DNA from: an uncultured Armatimonadota bacterium
GTDB taxonomy: Bacteria; Armatimonadota; Fimbriimonadia; Fimbriimonadales; Fimbriimonadaceae
Length of the DNA: 64,000 bases
Assembly: GCA_903904815.1 (NCBI GenBank)
Contig: CAIVDU010000008.1
Location: 1-64,000 of the forward strand
Direction: 5' to 3'
Positions 16,458-25,093 of the stretch are shown here, piece by piece (the first letter of the stretch is position 1; each line of letters begins with the position of its first letter). A model generated the notes under the pieces. It had not been told where the DNA came from and made no database searches. It worked only from the letters and a program-made list of their open reading frames with translations. The position numbers and the translations under genes are program-made.

Positions 16458-17939
16458 TTACCCCTGACGTGGGCGCTCCGACGACGACGAAGGCAATCCG
16501 TCCATGCTAGCAACTCTGAAACCGATGGTTCTTTGAGGTTCAGGATTCCTCATTGCGGATGGAATCATTTCTCCCGTCCTCTTTTGAAACTCGGATGGGA
16601 GACGACTCAGCGCGTAGGCGTCGATTCCCCCTAACACGAATATGACCACGCCAAGCGCGACGTAAGTTCGGCGTTTGAAGAGTTCGAAGATTCCAATCGC
16701 AAACGCTCCGGAGATGGCGCCGATTGCCGGAAGCAGATAGCGTGCTTGCGCCTGGAAATACTGATTGTTGAAACGAATGAAGAGCAGCAGCACGACGAGG
16801 AAGAACGTGCCATTGAGAATGTGCGACGGGAGTTTTTGTTTGAAATCCGATTGTCGCGTCGAGGCTGCCCAGCCCACCGCGCATAGGAACGTCGCGGCGA
16901 GAAGCAACCGGTACAACGCGTTGGGCGAGTTCGGCCCCGTACCCGACGTGCCCCGTTCGTTGAGCCAGATGTCCATGTAACCAAATGCTCCGAAGAACGA
17001 TCTCGCCGTCCACCAACCAACCCAATCCTTCCAGTAGGTCAGTTCGCCGTTCGCATCGGGTTGAGGCAAGAGGATTGCGTTCTTGATGATCGTCTCTTTC
17101 TGTGCGGAGCCCTTAAACGCATTTGAGAAGGCCTGAATCGCGAGTGGGTCATGGTAGAGGTTCTGATTCCTCGCCCACCAAGGAGCGACTAACATGAGCG
17201 CCAAAGCGGCCGACGCGCCAATCATTGCAAGACTCGGCTTCTTGGAACTCTTGAGGAGCAACGCCAAAAGGATGATGGGAAGCAAAGAGAGGGCGGTTGT
17301 TTTGGTGAGAAGCGCCAGACCGGTGAGCACGCCGACACCTATCGCCAGTTTCCAGGTCCAGCCTTGTTTCGTGGCAAGGGTCAGGAGTGCCAAAACCCAG
17401 GTGATCAGGCAGAAAAGGAGAGGATCGTTGCTGACCGCGCCACTAAGGGCGGCAAACATGGGCAGAAGCGCGGCAAACGCGGTTCCGACTAGAGCGATCC
17501 CTTCGCTTTCAAATCCCCAGAAGAGGAGGAAGAACACACCGGCGACGGTGATCGACCCGATGACGACGTTGAGAGCACGCAGTTTGAGACCTGCATCCTG
17601 CGTCGTCAGATCCGACAGTCCAAGCGCTTTAGACCATGCGGTCGAAAGCACGTAGAACGCGGGCGGTTGATGACTTTGATAGCTCTCGTAAAGGTTTGGA
17701 TCGGCCGGATTGAAGACAGGAAAACCTTTACCCTCCGCAAGGTACGAGATGTAGTTGACATGTTGCCTTTCGTCGGGGGCGCCGATGTCTTGTTCTCGAT
17801 CTGGACCACCATCTGGACCTCGCTGACCCAACAGGATGCCCGCCGTTCGGTATGGCGTCTCCGCCGCGAAGCTAGCCGCCAACACGATGTGGGCAAAAAT
17901 GAGCGCCAAGAGCAGGCCAAGCGTGATTTTGCGATCCAT
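16458..17939 (-). CDS. Polytopic GT-C / GT39-like glycosyltransferase
   Basis: This 493-aa protein has about 11 to 12 hydrophobic segments. After the first helix comes a loop with GAPDERQHVNYISYLAEGKG, the acidic-His motif expected in the first periplasmic loop of polyprenyl-phosphate-sugar-dependent (GT-C) transferases, and HQPPAFYVL, which is also typical. Such enzymes move sugars from a lipid carrier to protein or envelope lipids. The donor and acceptor are unknown. It is the first gene of a minus-strand run with the sigma factor 12 bases downstream. Confidence 0.7.
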   Translation of the reverse strand: MDRKITLGLLLALIFAHIVLAASFAAETPYRTAGILLGQRGPDGGPDREQDIGAPDERQHVNYISYLAEGKGFPVFNPADPNLYESYQSHQPPAFYVLSTAWSKALGLSDLTTQDAGLKLRALNVVIGSITVAGVFFLLFWGFESEGIALVGTAFAALLPMFAALSGAVSNDPLLFCLITWVLALLTLATKQGWTWKLAIGVGVLTGLALLTKTTALSLLPIILLALLLKSSKKPSLAMIGASAALALMLVAPWWARNQNLYHDPLAIQAFSNAFKGSAQKETIIKNAILLPQPDANGELTYWKDWVGWWTARSFFGAFGYMDIWLNERGTSGTGPNSPNALYRLLLAATFLCAVGWAASTRQSDFKQKLPSHILNGTFFLVVLLLFIRFNNQYFQAQARYLLPAIGAISGAFAIGIFELFKRRTYVALGVVIFVLGGIDAYALSRLPSEFQKRTGEMIPSAMRNPEPQRTIGFRVASMDGLPSSSSERPRQG

Positions 17940-18102
17940 TGGGTTAGTTCAACCGATTAAAAAGAGTCCCAGTTCGTGGAACTTCTTAAAGAGGGGCTAC
18001 ATCTTAGCAGCAGAAGTGATTCATTGCTAATCGTTAGTCATTAAACCGTCTTTTTTCGGGTAGCCTCTCCGCTATCCAACCCGTAACACCGGAGTGAAAG
18101 TT

Positions 18103-19239
18103 TTGAGTCAATCAACCGGAGCCGCGACCGCTGAAAAAGCTCACGTCGTCATCGAACCTAATCTGGCTTCTCGTCCACAGGACCTGCTAACCCCCGAAGA
18201 TCGCCTCGAGATTTTCCGTCAACTCTATCTTGCTCGCTACTTTGATGTTCGACTCATCAAGGAAAAACGCAGGGGCAAGTTGAGGGGAACTCTTTATTCG
18301 TCTCATAACCAGGAGGCCGTGCTCGTCGGCTCCCTCTTTGGTCTCAAACCCAACGACTGGATCTCTCCGATCCATCGCGACATGCCTGCCTTCTTTCTCA
18401 AAGATATGCGAGGGGGCTGGAGACGGTCCGACCGAATGGGTATGAGCATCGAAGAGGTTTGTGCCCAGGTTTGGGGCAAGATCGACTCCCCGGGACGTGC
18501 CAGAGATAACTGGTCCCACATCGGCAGTCGAGCCAAGCACATTATCCATTCGACTTCCATGCTGGCGGGAACGATCCCGGTTGCGGCGGGAGTCGTCTAT
18601 GCCGACCGCCTCGACGGCGGAGACGCGGTGGCCCTCACGTTTAACGGAGAAGGTTCCACTGCTCAAGGCATCTTCCACGAGGCGATCAATTACGCCGCCG
18701 TGCGCAAGTTGCCGATGGTCACGATCATCGAGAACAACCAGTGGGCTTACGGAACACCCGTGCACCTTGAGGTTCCGACCGCCGACGTGGCGGATCGTGC
18801 CCGAGGATTTGGCATCCCTGGCTTCATTGCCGACGGCCAAGACGTTTTCGACGTGTATGACAAGGTCATGCAAGCGATCGAGTACGCACGGTCGGGCCAG
18901 GGCCCAAGCATCGTGGAGTGCAAGACGTTCCGGGCTTACGGACATGGAGACCACGATGACGATCGGGCGAACAAGTACCGATCTCCGGAAGAGGTTGAGC
19001 ACGGACGGGCACGAGACCCGATTGCAGTTTGCCGAAAGCGACTGATCGAACTGGGAATTCTCACCGGCGAAGAGGCTTCGCTGTACCAGGCGGAAGGGAA
19101 GAACGCGGTGGAAGCCACCGATGAAGATTTCCCGAAGGAAGTCGTCCAGTATTTGAACGAGGGCATCGACTTCGCCCTTGCATCTGATATCCCATCGGCC
19201 GAAGAAGGCGCCATGTGGGTCTTTAAGGAGAACGCATGA
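18103..19239 (+). CDS. 2-oxoacid dehydrogenase E1 component, alpha subunit
   Basis: This roughly 378-aa thiamine-diphosphate enzyme subunit decarboxylates a 2-oxoacid (pyruvate or branched-chain). The cofactor motif is clear: NGEGSTAQGIFHEAINYAAV followed by LPMVTIIENNQWAYGTP. SRAKHIIHSTSMLAGTIPVA resembles the branched-chain/pyruvate E1 alpha regulatory loop. I prefer TTG at 18103 because GGAG lies 8 bases before it; a GTG at 18094 is the alternative. The stop overlaps the beta-subunit start (ATGA). There is no E2 or E3 gene nearby, so the complex must be completed elsewhere. The fatty-acid/leucine branch is likely but not proven. Confidence 0.88.
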   Translation: MSQSTGAATAEKAHVVIEPNLASRPQDLLTPEDRLEIFRQLYLARYFDVRLIKEKRRGKLRGTLYSSHNQEAVLVGSLFGLKPNDWISPIHRDMPAFFLKDMRGGWRRSDRMGMSIEEVCAQVWGKIDSPGRARDNWSHIGSRAKHIIHSTSMLAGTIPVAAGVVYADRLDGGDAVALTFNGEGSTAQGIFHEAINYAAVRKLPMVTIIENNQWAYGTPVHLEVPTADVADRARGFGIPGFIADGQDVFDVYDKVMQAIEYARSGQGPSIVECKTFRAYGHGDHDDDRANKYRSPEEVEHGRARDPIAVCRKRLIELGILTGEEASLYQAEGKNAVEATDEDFPKEVVQYLNEGIDFALASDIPSAEEGAMWVFKENA

Positions 19240-20249
19240 GCGCAATAGCGGATGCTCCGGCAGCGATCAAAAAGAACTATCTCACGGCCCTGAAAGAGGC
19301 GCTCTTCGAAGAGATGGAGCGCAACCCGAACATGCTGTGTCAGGGTGAGGACATCGGGATCCTTGGCGGCGCATTCGGCGTCACCGAGGGACTTCAAGCC
19401 AAGTACGGCGAAGCCCGAGTGGTTGACATGCCCATTTCGGAGGCATGCATCGTGGGCTCAGCAGTTGGCATGGCCCTCAATGGCAAGACGGTCATGGCCG
19501 AGATGCAGTTCATGGACTTCATCTCCTGCGGCTTCGACCAAATCGTCAACATGATGGCGACCTACCATTACCGGACGGCTGGCGAAGTCAACATCCCGGT
19601 GGTCGTACGTGGCCCTGCGGGCGCGTATGGCGGTGGCGCGCTGTACCACAGCCAGATGAACGAGGCGTGGTTCTGCAACTCACCTGGTCTTCGAGTGGTC
19701 TGCCCGTCGACTCCTTCGGACGCGAAGGGGCTCTTGAAAGCCGCTCTGCGCGACGGCAATCCTTGTGTCTTCTTCGAGATCAAGGAATTGTATCGCAAAC
19801 GCGAGATCGAAGAGGTTCTGCCCGAAGGCGACTACATTGTCCCTCTCGGAAAAGCGGCGATCCGTCGTACCGGAACCGACATCACGTTCGTAAGCTACGG
19901 TCAAAACGTCTATCACTGCCTCGCTGCCGCCGATGAGCTTCAGAAGCACGGTGTTTCGGCGGAAGTGATCGACATTCGGTCGCTGGTGCCTCTGGATGAG
20001 GAGACTATCTTCACGTCGTTGGCCAAGACCAATCGACTGATCGTCGTCAACGAAGCGCCGATGACTTGCGGCTTTGCCGGAGAGATCGTTTCCCGCGTTT
20101 CCGAGAAGGCGTTTGATCTCTTGGACGCTCCTCCGGTTCGAATCACTCGATTGGATACTCCGGTTCCGTGGTCCAAGCCGCTGGAACTGTTCGTTCTGCC
20201 TTCGGTCGAAAAGATCGTGAACGCAGCGCTGAAGACTGTACGGTTCTAA
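19236..20249 (+). CDS. 2-oxoacid dehydrogenase E1 component, beta subunit
   Basis: This 337-aa protein is the partner of the alpha subunit. The transketolase-type pyrimidine domain has MPISEACIVGSAVGMALNGK and FMDFISCGFDQIVNMMATY with the typical RTAGEVNIPVVVRGPAG. The C-terminal domain has DITFVSYGQNVYHCLAAADE, VIDIRSLVPLDEETIF and the closing DTPVPWSKPLE. Length is normal. It is translationally coupled to the alpha gene and followed by a strong terminator. Confidence 0.92.
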   Translation: MSAIADAPAAIKKNYLTALKEALFEEMERNPNMLCQGEDIGILGGAFGVTEGLQAKYGEARVVDMPISEACIVGSAVGMALNGKTVMAEMQFMDFISCGFDQIVNMMATYHYRTAGEVNIPVVVRGPAGAYGGGALYHSQMNEAWFCNSPGLRVVCPSTPSDAKGLLKAALRDGNPCVFFEIKELYRKREIEEVLPEGDYIVPLGKAAIRRTGTDITFVSYGQNVYHCLAAADELQKHGVSAEVIDIRSLVPLDEETIFTSLAKTNRLIVVNEAPMTCGFAGEIVSRVSEKAFDLLDAPPVRITRLDTPVPWSKPLELFVLPSVEKIVNAALKTVRF

Positions 20250-20263
20250 TTCAGTGAAAAGGG

Positions 20264-20297
20264 CCCCTCTCCGATTTTCGGAGAGGGGGTTTCTTTT
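20264..20297 (+). terminator. Intrinsic terminator after E1 beta
   Basis: Perfect 11-bp stem CCCCTCTCCGA (20264-20274), loop TTT, TCGGAGAGGGG (20278-20288), then GTTTCTTTTTTT. It ends the two-gene E1 operon. Confidence 0.93.
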
Positions 20298-20344
20298 TTT
20301 CAGTCGGAGCAAACAGGCTTCTTTTACTTAGGGTCGCCGTGTCG

Positions 20345-20425
20345 AAGTGCGTTTGACCGGGAGCCAACCATTTCTGACGCGGTTTAGTCGGCGGCTCCTA
20401 GATGGTTTCGATGCACTTTTTTTAG
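20345..20425 (+). other. Imperfect long inverted repeat ending in a T-run
   Basis: AAGTGC (20345-20350) pairs with GCACTT (20413-20418), and GGAGCC (20360-20365) with GGCTCC (20393-20398). Seven Ts follow. It could be a second terminator or a structured repeat. The remaining bases up to 20636 hold no supported gene. Confidence 0.4.
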
Positions 20426-20442
20426 GTTCACTACACCCCCTC

Positions 20443-20490
20443 CCTACCCTCCCACGCGTACGCTTCGCTGCGGTAGAGGGGCCCGGTCGG
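20443..20490. repeat. Dispersed repeat E (CTC...GAG hairpin with CGCTTCGCTGC)
   Basis: ACCCTCCCACGCGTACGCTT then CGCTGCGGTAGAGGGGCC is nearly the same as the stretch at 53908-53950 (CCACCCTCTCTCGCGTGCGC then TTCGCTGCAGGAGAGGGGGC). The ends, CCCTCTC and GAGAGGG in the second copy, are complementary, so the element can fold into a hairpin around TGCGCTTCGCTGCA. Confidence 0.65.
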
Positions 20491-20636
20491 GAGACCCAGG
20501 CTTAGTTAAGCATTGCTCCTGGTCCCTTATTCATCAAAGGAGGGGACACCACGATGCGGTTATTGAACCTGAATGTAGTAAGCGTAGGGTACTCGCGAAA
20601 TGCGGTGATAGGAACCTGCAATCTTTCTTGAATCGC

Positions 20637-22073
20637 CTATTTCTTTAACGCTAGAGTAGCGGCGTGGAAGCCACACATGCCGTGGACGCCTCCTCCGGGT
20701 GGAGTCGACGACGAACAGATGAAAATGTCTTCGGCGGTCGTGGCGTAGATGCGTGACGTGGGGCGGAAGAGGAACTGTTTTACATCCAGGACGCCACCGT
20801 TGATGTCTCCGCCGACGAGATTGGCATCCATTGATTCCAGATCGGCCGGATGGAAAATGTGTCGATCGAGGACACAGTCGGCAAAGCCCGGAGCAAAGCG
20901 CTCGATCTGGGCTTCGAGGATTGGGAGCATGTTCTTTTCCGAGCCGTGAGGAACGTGGCAGTAGGCCCAAGCGGTGTGTTTTCCGGCGGGGGCTCTTGTG
21001 GGGTCGAACAGGCTCGGTTGAGCTAGGAGGACGAAGGGGTGTTCCGAGTGTTCGCCGCGCCGCATGGCTGCCTCGGACGCCGCGATTTCATCGAATTTGC
21101 CGCCCAGGTGTACGGTGGCCGCCTTGGAGCAATCGGGGGCCGTCCAGGGGATAGGGGATGACAGAGCGTAGTCGACCTTGAACACACCTGGTCCGTAGCG
21201 GTAGGTCAACAGGTTTTCTCGCTCACTTTCGGCAAGAAGCGAACCGGCCAGCCGCTCGAGTTGGCGCGGGGTGACGTCGCAAATCTTGAGGTCGTAGTCG
21301 ACCAAGTCTTGGAGTCGCTCTACTCGGTGGTTGCAGATCACTTGGCCGCCGTTTGCGTTCAGTGCGTTGATGAGGGCGCTGGTGATCGCCTGGGAGCCAC
21401 CCTTGGGGATGGGCCAGCCTTCCACATGGGCGACGATGGCGAGGACGAGGCCGACCGAGGAACTAAGGGTTTCGTCGAGACTGAGGAACGAGTGGGCGGC
21501 CAATCCGGCATAGAGGGCCTTTGCGCGTTCGCCTCTGAAGAACCAGTCGGCAATCCGCTTGGCAGAGGGAACAGCGAAGAGGCCGAACCTTGCCATGAGA
21601 AATGGGTGATTTGTCCGTAGGCTGACGGGCCTCAGGACTTCCGGAGCTAATTCGTTCCAGTGCTCGGCGAAAGGACCGATGAGAGAACGCCACGCCTTTC
21701 CGTCGTGGCTCAGCTCTTGCTCCATTTCGTCCCAGCTTCGTCGGAGGCAGACCGACTCGCCATTGTCGAGCGGGTGGGCTAGGGGAATGGGAGAATGGAT
21801 CCATTCCAGGCCATGGGACGGAAGGTCGAGTGACTTGAAGAACGGCGAACCCGCCGCCATCGGGTGAACGGCAGAGCCGAAGTCGTGAAGGAATCCTGGG
21901 TGGGTGAGGGGCAGGGTTCTCGCGGCGCCACCGGGCTCCGGCTGTGCCTCGAAGACATCTACTGCATATCCTGCTTTGGCCAACACAATGGCGGCGGAAA
22001 GGCCATTGGGTCCTGAGCCTACGACTGCCGCCCGCCTTTTTCCCGTAGTTCTAGTTGAGATTTCGAACGACAC
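20637..22073 (-). CDS. FAD-dependent oxidoreductase of the phytoene desaturase/PYROXD2 type
   Basis: This 478-aa flavoprotein has an N-terminal dinucleotide-binding fold: AAVVGSGPNGLSAAIVLAKA then VDVFEAQPEPGGAARTLPL (about 15-55). The C-terminal FAD contact is FICSSSTPPGGGVHGMCGFH. HDFGSAVHPMAAGSPFF and PIPKGGSQAITSALI are typical of the carotenoid-desaturase-like, PYROXD2-like group. No carotenoid genes lie nearby, so the substrate is unknown. The serpin gene upstream on this strand ends 23 bases inside its start. Confidence 0.82.
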   Translation of the reverse strand: MSFEISTRTTGKRRAAVVGSGPNGLSAAIVLAKAGYAVDVFEAQPEPGGAARTLPLTHPGFLHDFGSAVHPMAAGSPFFKSLDLPSHGLEWIHSPIPLAHPLDNGESVCLRRSWDEMEQELSHDGKAWRSLIGPFAEHWNELAPEVLRPVSLRTNHPFLMARFGLFAVPSAKRIADWFFRGERAKALYAGLAAHSFLSLDETLSSSVGLVLAIVAHVEGWPIPKGGSQAITSALINALNANGGQVICNHRVERLQDLVDYDLKICDVTPRQLERLAGSLLAESERENLLTYRYGPGVFKVDYALSSPIPWTAPDCSKAATVHLGGKFDEIAASEAAMRRGEHSEHPFVLLAQPSLFDPTRAPAGKHTAWAYCHVPHGSEKNMLPILEAQIERFAPGFADCVLDRHIFHPADLESMDANLVGGDINGGVLDVKQFLFRPTSRIYATTAEDIFICSSSTPPGGGVHGMCGFHAATLALKK

Positions 22074-23202
22074 CTTCGAAAAGGATCGTACCAGTTGCGT
22101 CGTCGCGAATCGCCAATGCGAACGGATGGTCGATTCGGATCTCTTGCAACTTCGGTTCCATTCGAATGGCGGTCGGTGAAATGATGGCGCCGGTTGCGGC
22201 GGCGGCTTCGGTGCCTTCCTCGTCGACTTTGATGAAGGTTTTGTGGACGACCTCGGTGATTCTTCCGAGGCGGGGGTCTGGGGAAATGCCGGTGAAGTCA
22301 GCGCGGACGAAGAGACGCCCCATTCCGAGTTGGGAGAGTGGAGCCTTCAGTTGATGCTCGTCGGAGAAGCTGAACTTGGGAAGGAAGAGTTTGCATTCGC
22401 TCGCTGAAACTTTGGGCGGAATTTGGAGCGCCTTTACGAATCTCCCCGGGTCGGCCTTGGGCCCGGGGAGGGCGATCCATAGGCTGAAGTGGCCATGGTA
22501 GGGAAGGCGGATAAACTGGGCGCCCCCTTGTGAGGCTGACTCGATTGCCCCGGTGCGGGTCATCGTCTTGACTGTGGTGTCTCCCTTTGAACCGTGGAAT
22601 GGCTGGAAATGAGTGTCCTTGGAGAGGAACTTGTCTTGCCACTGGCCATCGAACGTGACGGCGTTTGCAAGGACCAGAACGGAGTCTGAGGGAATCGTAG
22701 AAAAGAGTTGAGTAATTCTTTGCCGCGTGTGATCGCTGACCCAGCGATTGATTTGGGCGGCTCCCGTTTCGCCGACTCCTTGGAGGGGCTGGGAGTTGGC
22801 TTCGAAGTCGTCTTTGGAGACCTTCTGGTAGGACGGGCTCAATACGAGCCGAGGGGCTAGCCACAGTGAATTCGCGATCGTGACCTTTGCGTCACCCGAA
22901 TTCGAGAGTTGCGTGGAGAGGTCACGGCTGCCGCTCAAGATCTGTCCTAAGGACAGGGACGACAGTTCGAGCGTCTTGGCAAGTGTTTTGTAGGTGCTGC
23001 CCTGAGTTCCGGCGAGGAGAAGGCGAAGATTGGAGGAGACAGAGATCGGAGAAATGAGGGTGTTCTCGCCTTGCCCTGCTCCAAGCGCAGCCAAGAGCTT
23101 GACCCCGAAGGAGTTGTTCGCCTTGGCGACTGATTGAGAGGCGGGCGCCCGTTGTACATTCAGGGGTCCCATACTGGCGGCAATCAAGCTCAAAGGCATC
23201 AT
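22051..23202 (-). CDS. Serpin-family protease inhibitor
   Basis: This 383-aa protein is a full-length serpin, which traps serine or cysteine proteases by a large conformational change. Visible marks are NTLISPISVSSNLRLLLAGT, VLVLANAVTFDGQWQDKF, the breach KTFIKVDEEGTEAAAATGAI with a hinge of small residues (P15-P9: GTEAAAA), and the C-terminal DHPFALAIRDDATGTILFEG. The hinge suggests an inhibitory serpin. The loop from hinge to DHPF is about five residues longer than in alpha-1-antitrypsin, so P1 could be Thr, Arg or Met in PTAIRMEP. A clear signal peptide is not seen (MMPLSLIAASMG is short). The start has AAAGGAG directly before two ATGs. It overlaps the oxidoreductase downstream. Confidence 0.9.
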   Translation of the reverse strand: MMPLSLIAASMGPLNVQRAPASQSVAKANNSFGVKLLAALGAGQGENTLISPISVSSNLRLLLAGTQGSTYKTLAKTLELSSLSLGQILSGSRDLSTQLSNSGDAKVTIANSLWLAPRLVLSPSYQKVSKDDFEANSQPLQGVGETGAAQINRWVSDHTRQRITQLFSTIPSDSVLVLANAVTFDGQWQDKFLSKDTHFQPFHGSKGDTTVKTMTRTGAIESASQGGAQFIRLPYHGHFSLWIALPGPKADPGRFVKALQIPPKVSASECKLFLPKFSFSDEHQLKAPLSQLGMGRLFVRADFTGISPDPRLGRITEVVHKTFIKVDEEGTEAAAATGAIISPTAIRMEPKLQEIRIDHPFALAIRDDATGTILFEGVVRNLN

Positions 23203-23761
23203 CTCCTTTTAGACGTGCCTGACACCAATTAGCATTCAAGTTGAGGCGCAAGCTTTATTTGTCATGTTTTGTCGGGGATTGCAATCTAGCCGACCCCACT
23301 GTTATGTTGCCGTCATGTTGAGACTGTCTCCGGATCCCGCCGAACGGAAATCAGCGTAGGGGAACGGGACGAGACACCCTCTCCTGTAGTCGGAGCTTCC
23401 AATTTTGCGCTCGTAAGGCTCAAGTAGAGGAGGGGGTCCTTCGTTTACGCTCAGGATGACGGGGTGCTTGTAGGTGGGGTCAGCAAAGCTGTGCACTGGC
23501 CCATGACAAAAGCAAAAACGACGAGTGAAGCTTGGCGAGCGAATCAGGTTGCCGGAAATGCTAAAGCCGATTCTCAGAAAATTCAGTCATCACAAGAAAT
23601 CCGCAAAAGTAAGTGGATTTAGCTTTGCTCACAGGTTCGATTTGCCCGGCTCCCAACTCGCGCACCTCCGCCGACGAGCGACCAATTGGAGCCAGTGCGG
23701 GCGCACTTCTCCGCTGCCGGACGGAATGCGCGTCACGGCTTCGGGAATTTGTGTGATGGTC
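23203..23761. repeat. Long intergenic region with dispersed repeat fragments
   Basis: No supported gene in 560 bases. It contains ACACCCTCTCCTGTAGTCGG (23369-23388), a divergent piece of the CTC/GAG repeat family. Next comes TCCTTCGTTTACGCTCAGGA (23440-23459) followed by TGACGGGG. The second is close to the TTCGCTCAGGATGAC-type repeat I recognise from intergenic regions of several bacterial phyla. The serpin promoter should lie within the first 80 bases. Confidence 0.45.
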
Positions 23762-24742
23762 TCAAAAGTTGCTGGCCACGATTTCGTGGATGACGGCGAG
23801 GCCGGGGAAGTTCATCAGCAGGAGGCCGAGATGGCGATGCGGCGTTCGCAAAGTGGCTTCCACCCGTGGGTTGATTCGGACCGCATTTAGAAGCTGATCG
23901 ACTTGAGCGTTGCAACTGCTCGTGTAGTTGACGTACCAAACTGACCCGTCGGGAGCGTGATCTGCCGCGTCAAAGTTCTCTCCTATCTCTTGAAACTTGT
24001 GGTCCATGTCGGACGTGTCGTAGTCGTCTTGAACCGACATGGTTGGGTTTGGGTAGTCGACCGAATCGGGGAGCTTTCCGTAGTTGTCCAGCACGAGGAT
24101 CTTGCCGCGGAGTTTTCCGACGGTGGGTATCTCCGTTCGCTGCTTTGCTCGGTAGAAAAGGGATCGGTAGTTGGGCGAATTCCGGACCTTCGCGAAGGCT
24201 GATTCAAACGACTCGGTCGCGGAGATCGGGTCGGCTTCCTGACGGACACGCATCACCAAGAACTCGGAAGGATGAGCCTTCAAGAACGAGCGAAAGGATT
24301 CCATCACCGAGTCGAACTCCAGCTTCTGGGACTCCTGGCTGTGATAGATCTTGAGGTCGTCGCCAACGAGGCGGAGCCGAATGTCGAAGCCCCGAATGCC
24401 GACCCGGAGCTGGGCTGGGATGGTGAGAATCTGACACCGCGACCAACCAAATGTGCCCAGTGCGGTTCCCGCGTCGTGGGTTGCCGGAATCGAGACTCTC
24501 GAAATAGGAAGGCTAGATGAAAGCTCGGCCATCCAGTTTAGGGGCTCGCCGACGCCAGGAGGTAATTGCCCCACATCGATCGTTTGTCCGACGGGAAGGA
24601 CGCAGATCGAGTTGTTGAGGGCAAGCCTGATCTGGTCTGGAGTCGGAGATCCTGCCGGTGACTGGGCAGGGCCGAGGGAGCCTGACATCAAGAGTGTAGC
24701 CGACAAGAGCGTCGAGGCCAGAAATCGAAATCCGAAGCGCAC
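23762..24742 (-). CDS. Secreted phosphatidylinositol-specific phospholipase C-like enzyme
   Basis: This 326-aa protein has a signal peptide (LASTLLSATLLMSGSLGPAQ) and the PI-PLC X-box. The first catalytic His is in SRVSIPATHDAG, the next block is LRVGIRGFDIRLRLVGDDLK, and the second His is in KIYHSQE. FRSFLKAHPSEFLVMRVRQE and LRGKILVLDNYG also fit bacterial PI-PLC. These enzymes cleave phosphatidylinositol or GPI anchors without needing calcium, so the substrate could be environmental or host lipid. It stands alone on the minus strand. Confidence 0.85.
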   Translation of the reverse strand: MRFGFRFLASTLLSATLLMSGSLGPAQSPAGSPTPDQIRLALNNSICVLPVGQTIDVGQLPPGVGEPLNWMAELSSSLPISRVSIPATHDAGTALGTFGWSRCQILTIPAQLRVGIRGFDIRLRLVGDDLKIYHSQESQKLEFDSVMESFRSFLKAHPSEFLVMRVRQEADPISATESFESAFAKVRNSPNYRSLFYRAKQRTEIPTVGKLRGKILVLDNYGKLPDSVDYPNPTMSVQDDYDTSDMDHKFQEIGENFDAADHAPDGSVWYVNYTSSCNAQVDQLLNAVRINPRVEATLRTPHRHLGLLLMNFPGLAVIHEIVASNF

Positions 24743-25093
24743 ATCCCATTTTGGCCTCCCGCTTCAGGTTCAAAGTGGGGAAAGGAGGTTAAGGTTGTTA
24801 GCCTTGGCTTCAATAAGTGGTAACGCCTTTTAGGTTCTCCGCGATGAGGGGACGGGCGCGGTTGGTCCCTTTGGGCCGGCCATTTTCAGCTAAAATGACA
24901 TTGCGAGGAGGCTGTCGACCTCGCCAAACTGTTTGAGTTGGCGCCAGCGAGACCCTGAGCCATATTTTCGGGCAGCACCCGCTTGCGACGAATTCACCGC
25001 TAGCGCCATAGAATTCTCGAGTCGCAATCAATGTCCGAGGACCGTTGAACTTGGTCTCGATGTTTGTTTCCGCCTCAAAAACCATTTCTCAAT
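24743..25093. other. Intergenic region without a supported gene
   Basis: This 350-base stretch separates the divergent PI-PLC and ABC genes. A 91-codon minus-strand open frame (24810-25085) crosses it but shows no recognisable motif and overlaps the ABC gene start, so I did not call it. GCGAGG (24903-24908) and CCTCGC (24919-24924) could form a hairpin. Confidence 0.4.

Noticed and set aside
18187-19245. Minus-strand open frame of 352 codons
   Set aside because: It mirrors the E1 alpha gene, which has firm thiamine-diphosphate motifs.
20637-22073. Carotenoid (phytoene) desaturase crtI
   Set aside because: The fold fits but no carotenoid genes are near and the text is closer to PYROXD2-like proteins.
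24810-25085. 91-codon minus-strand frame between PI-PLC and ABC genes
   Set aside because: No motif, overlaps the ABC start, and no ribosome site was seen.
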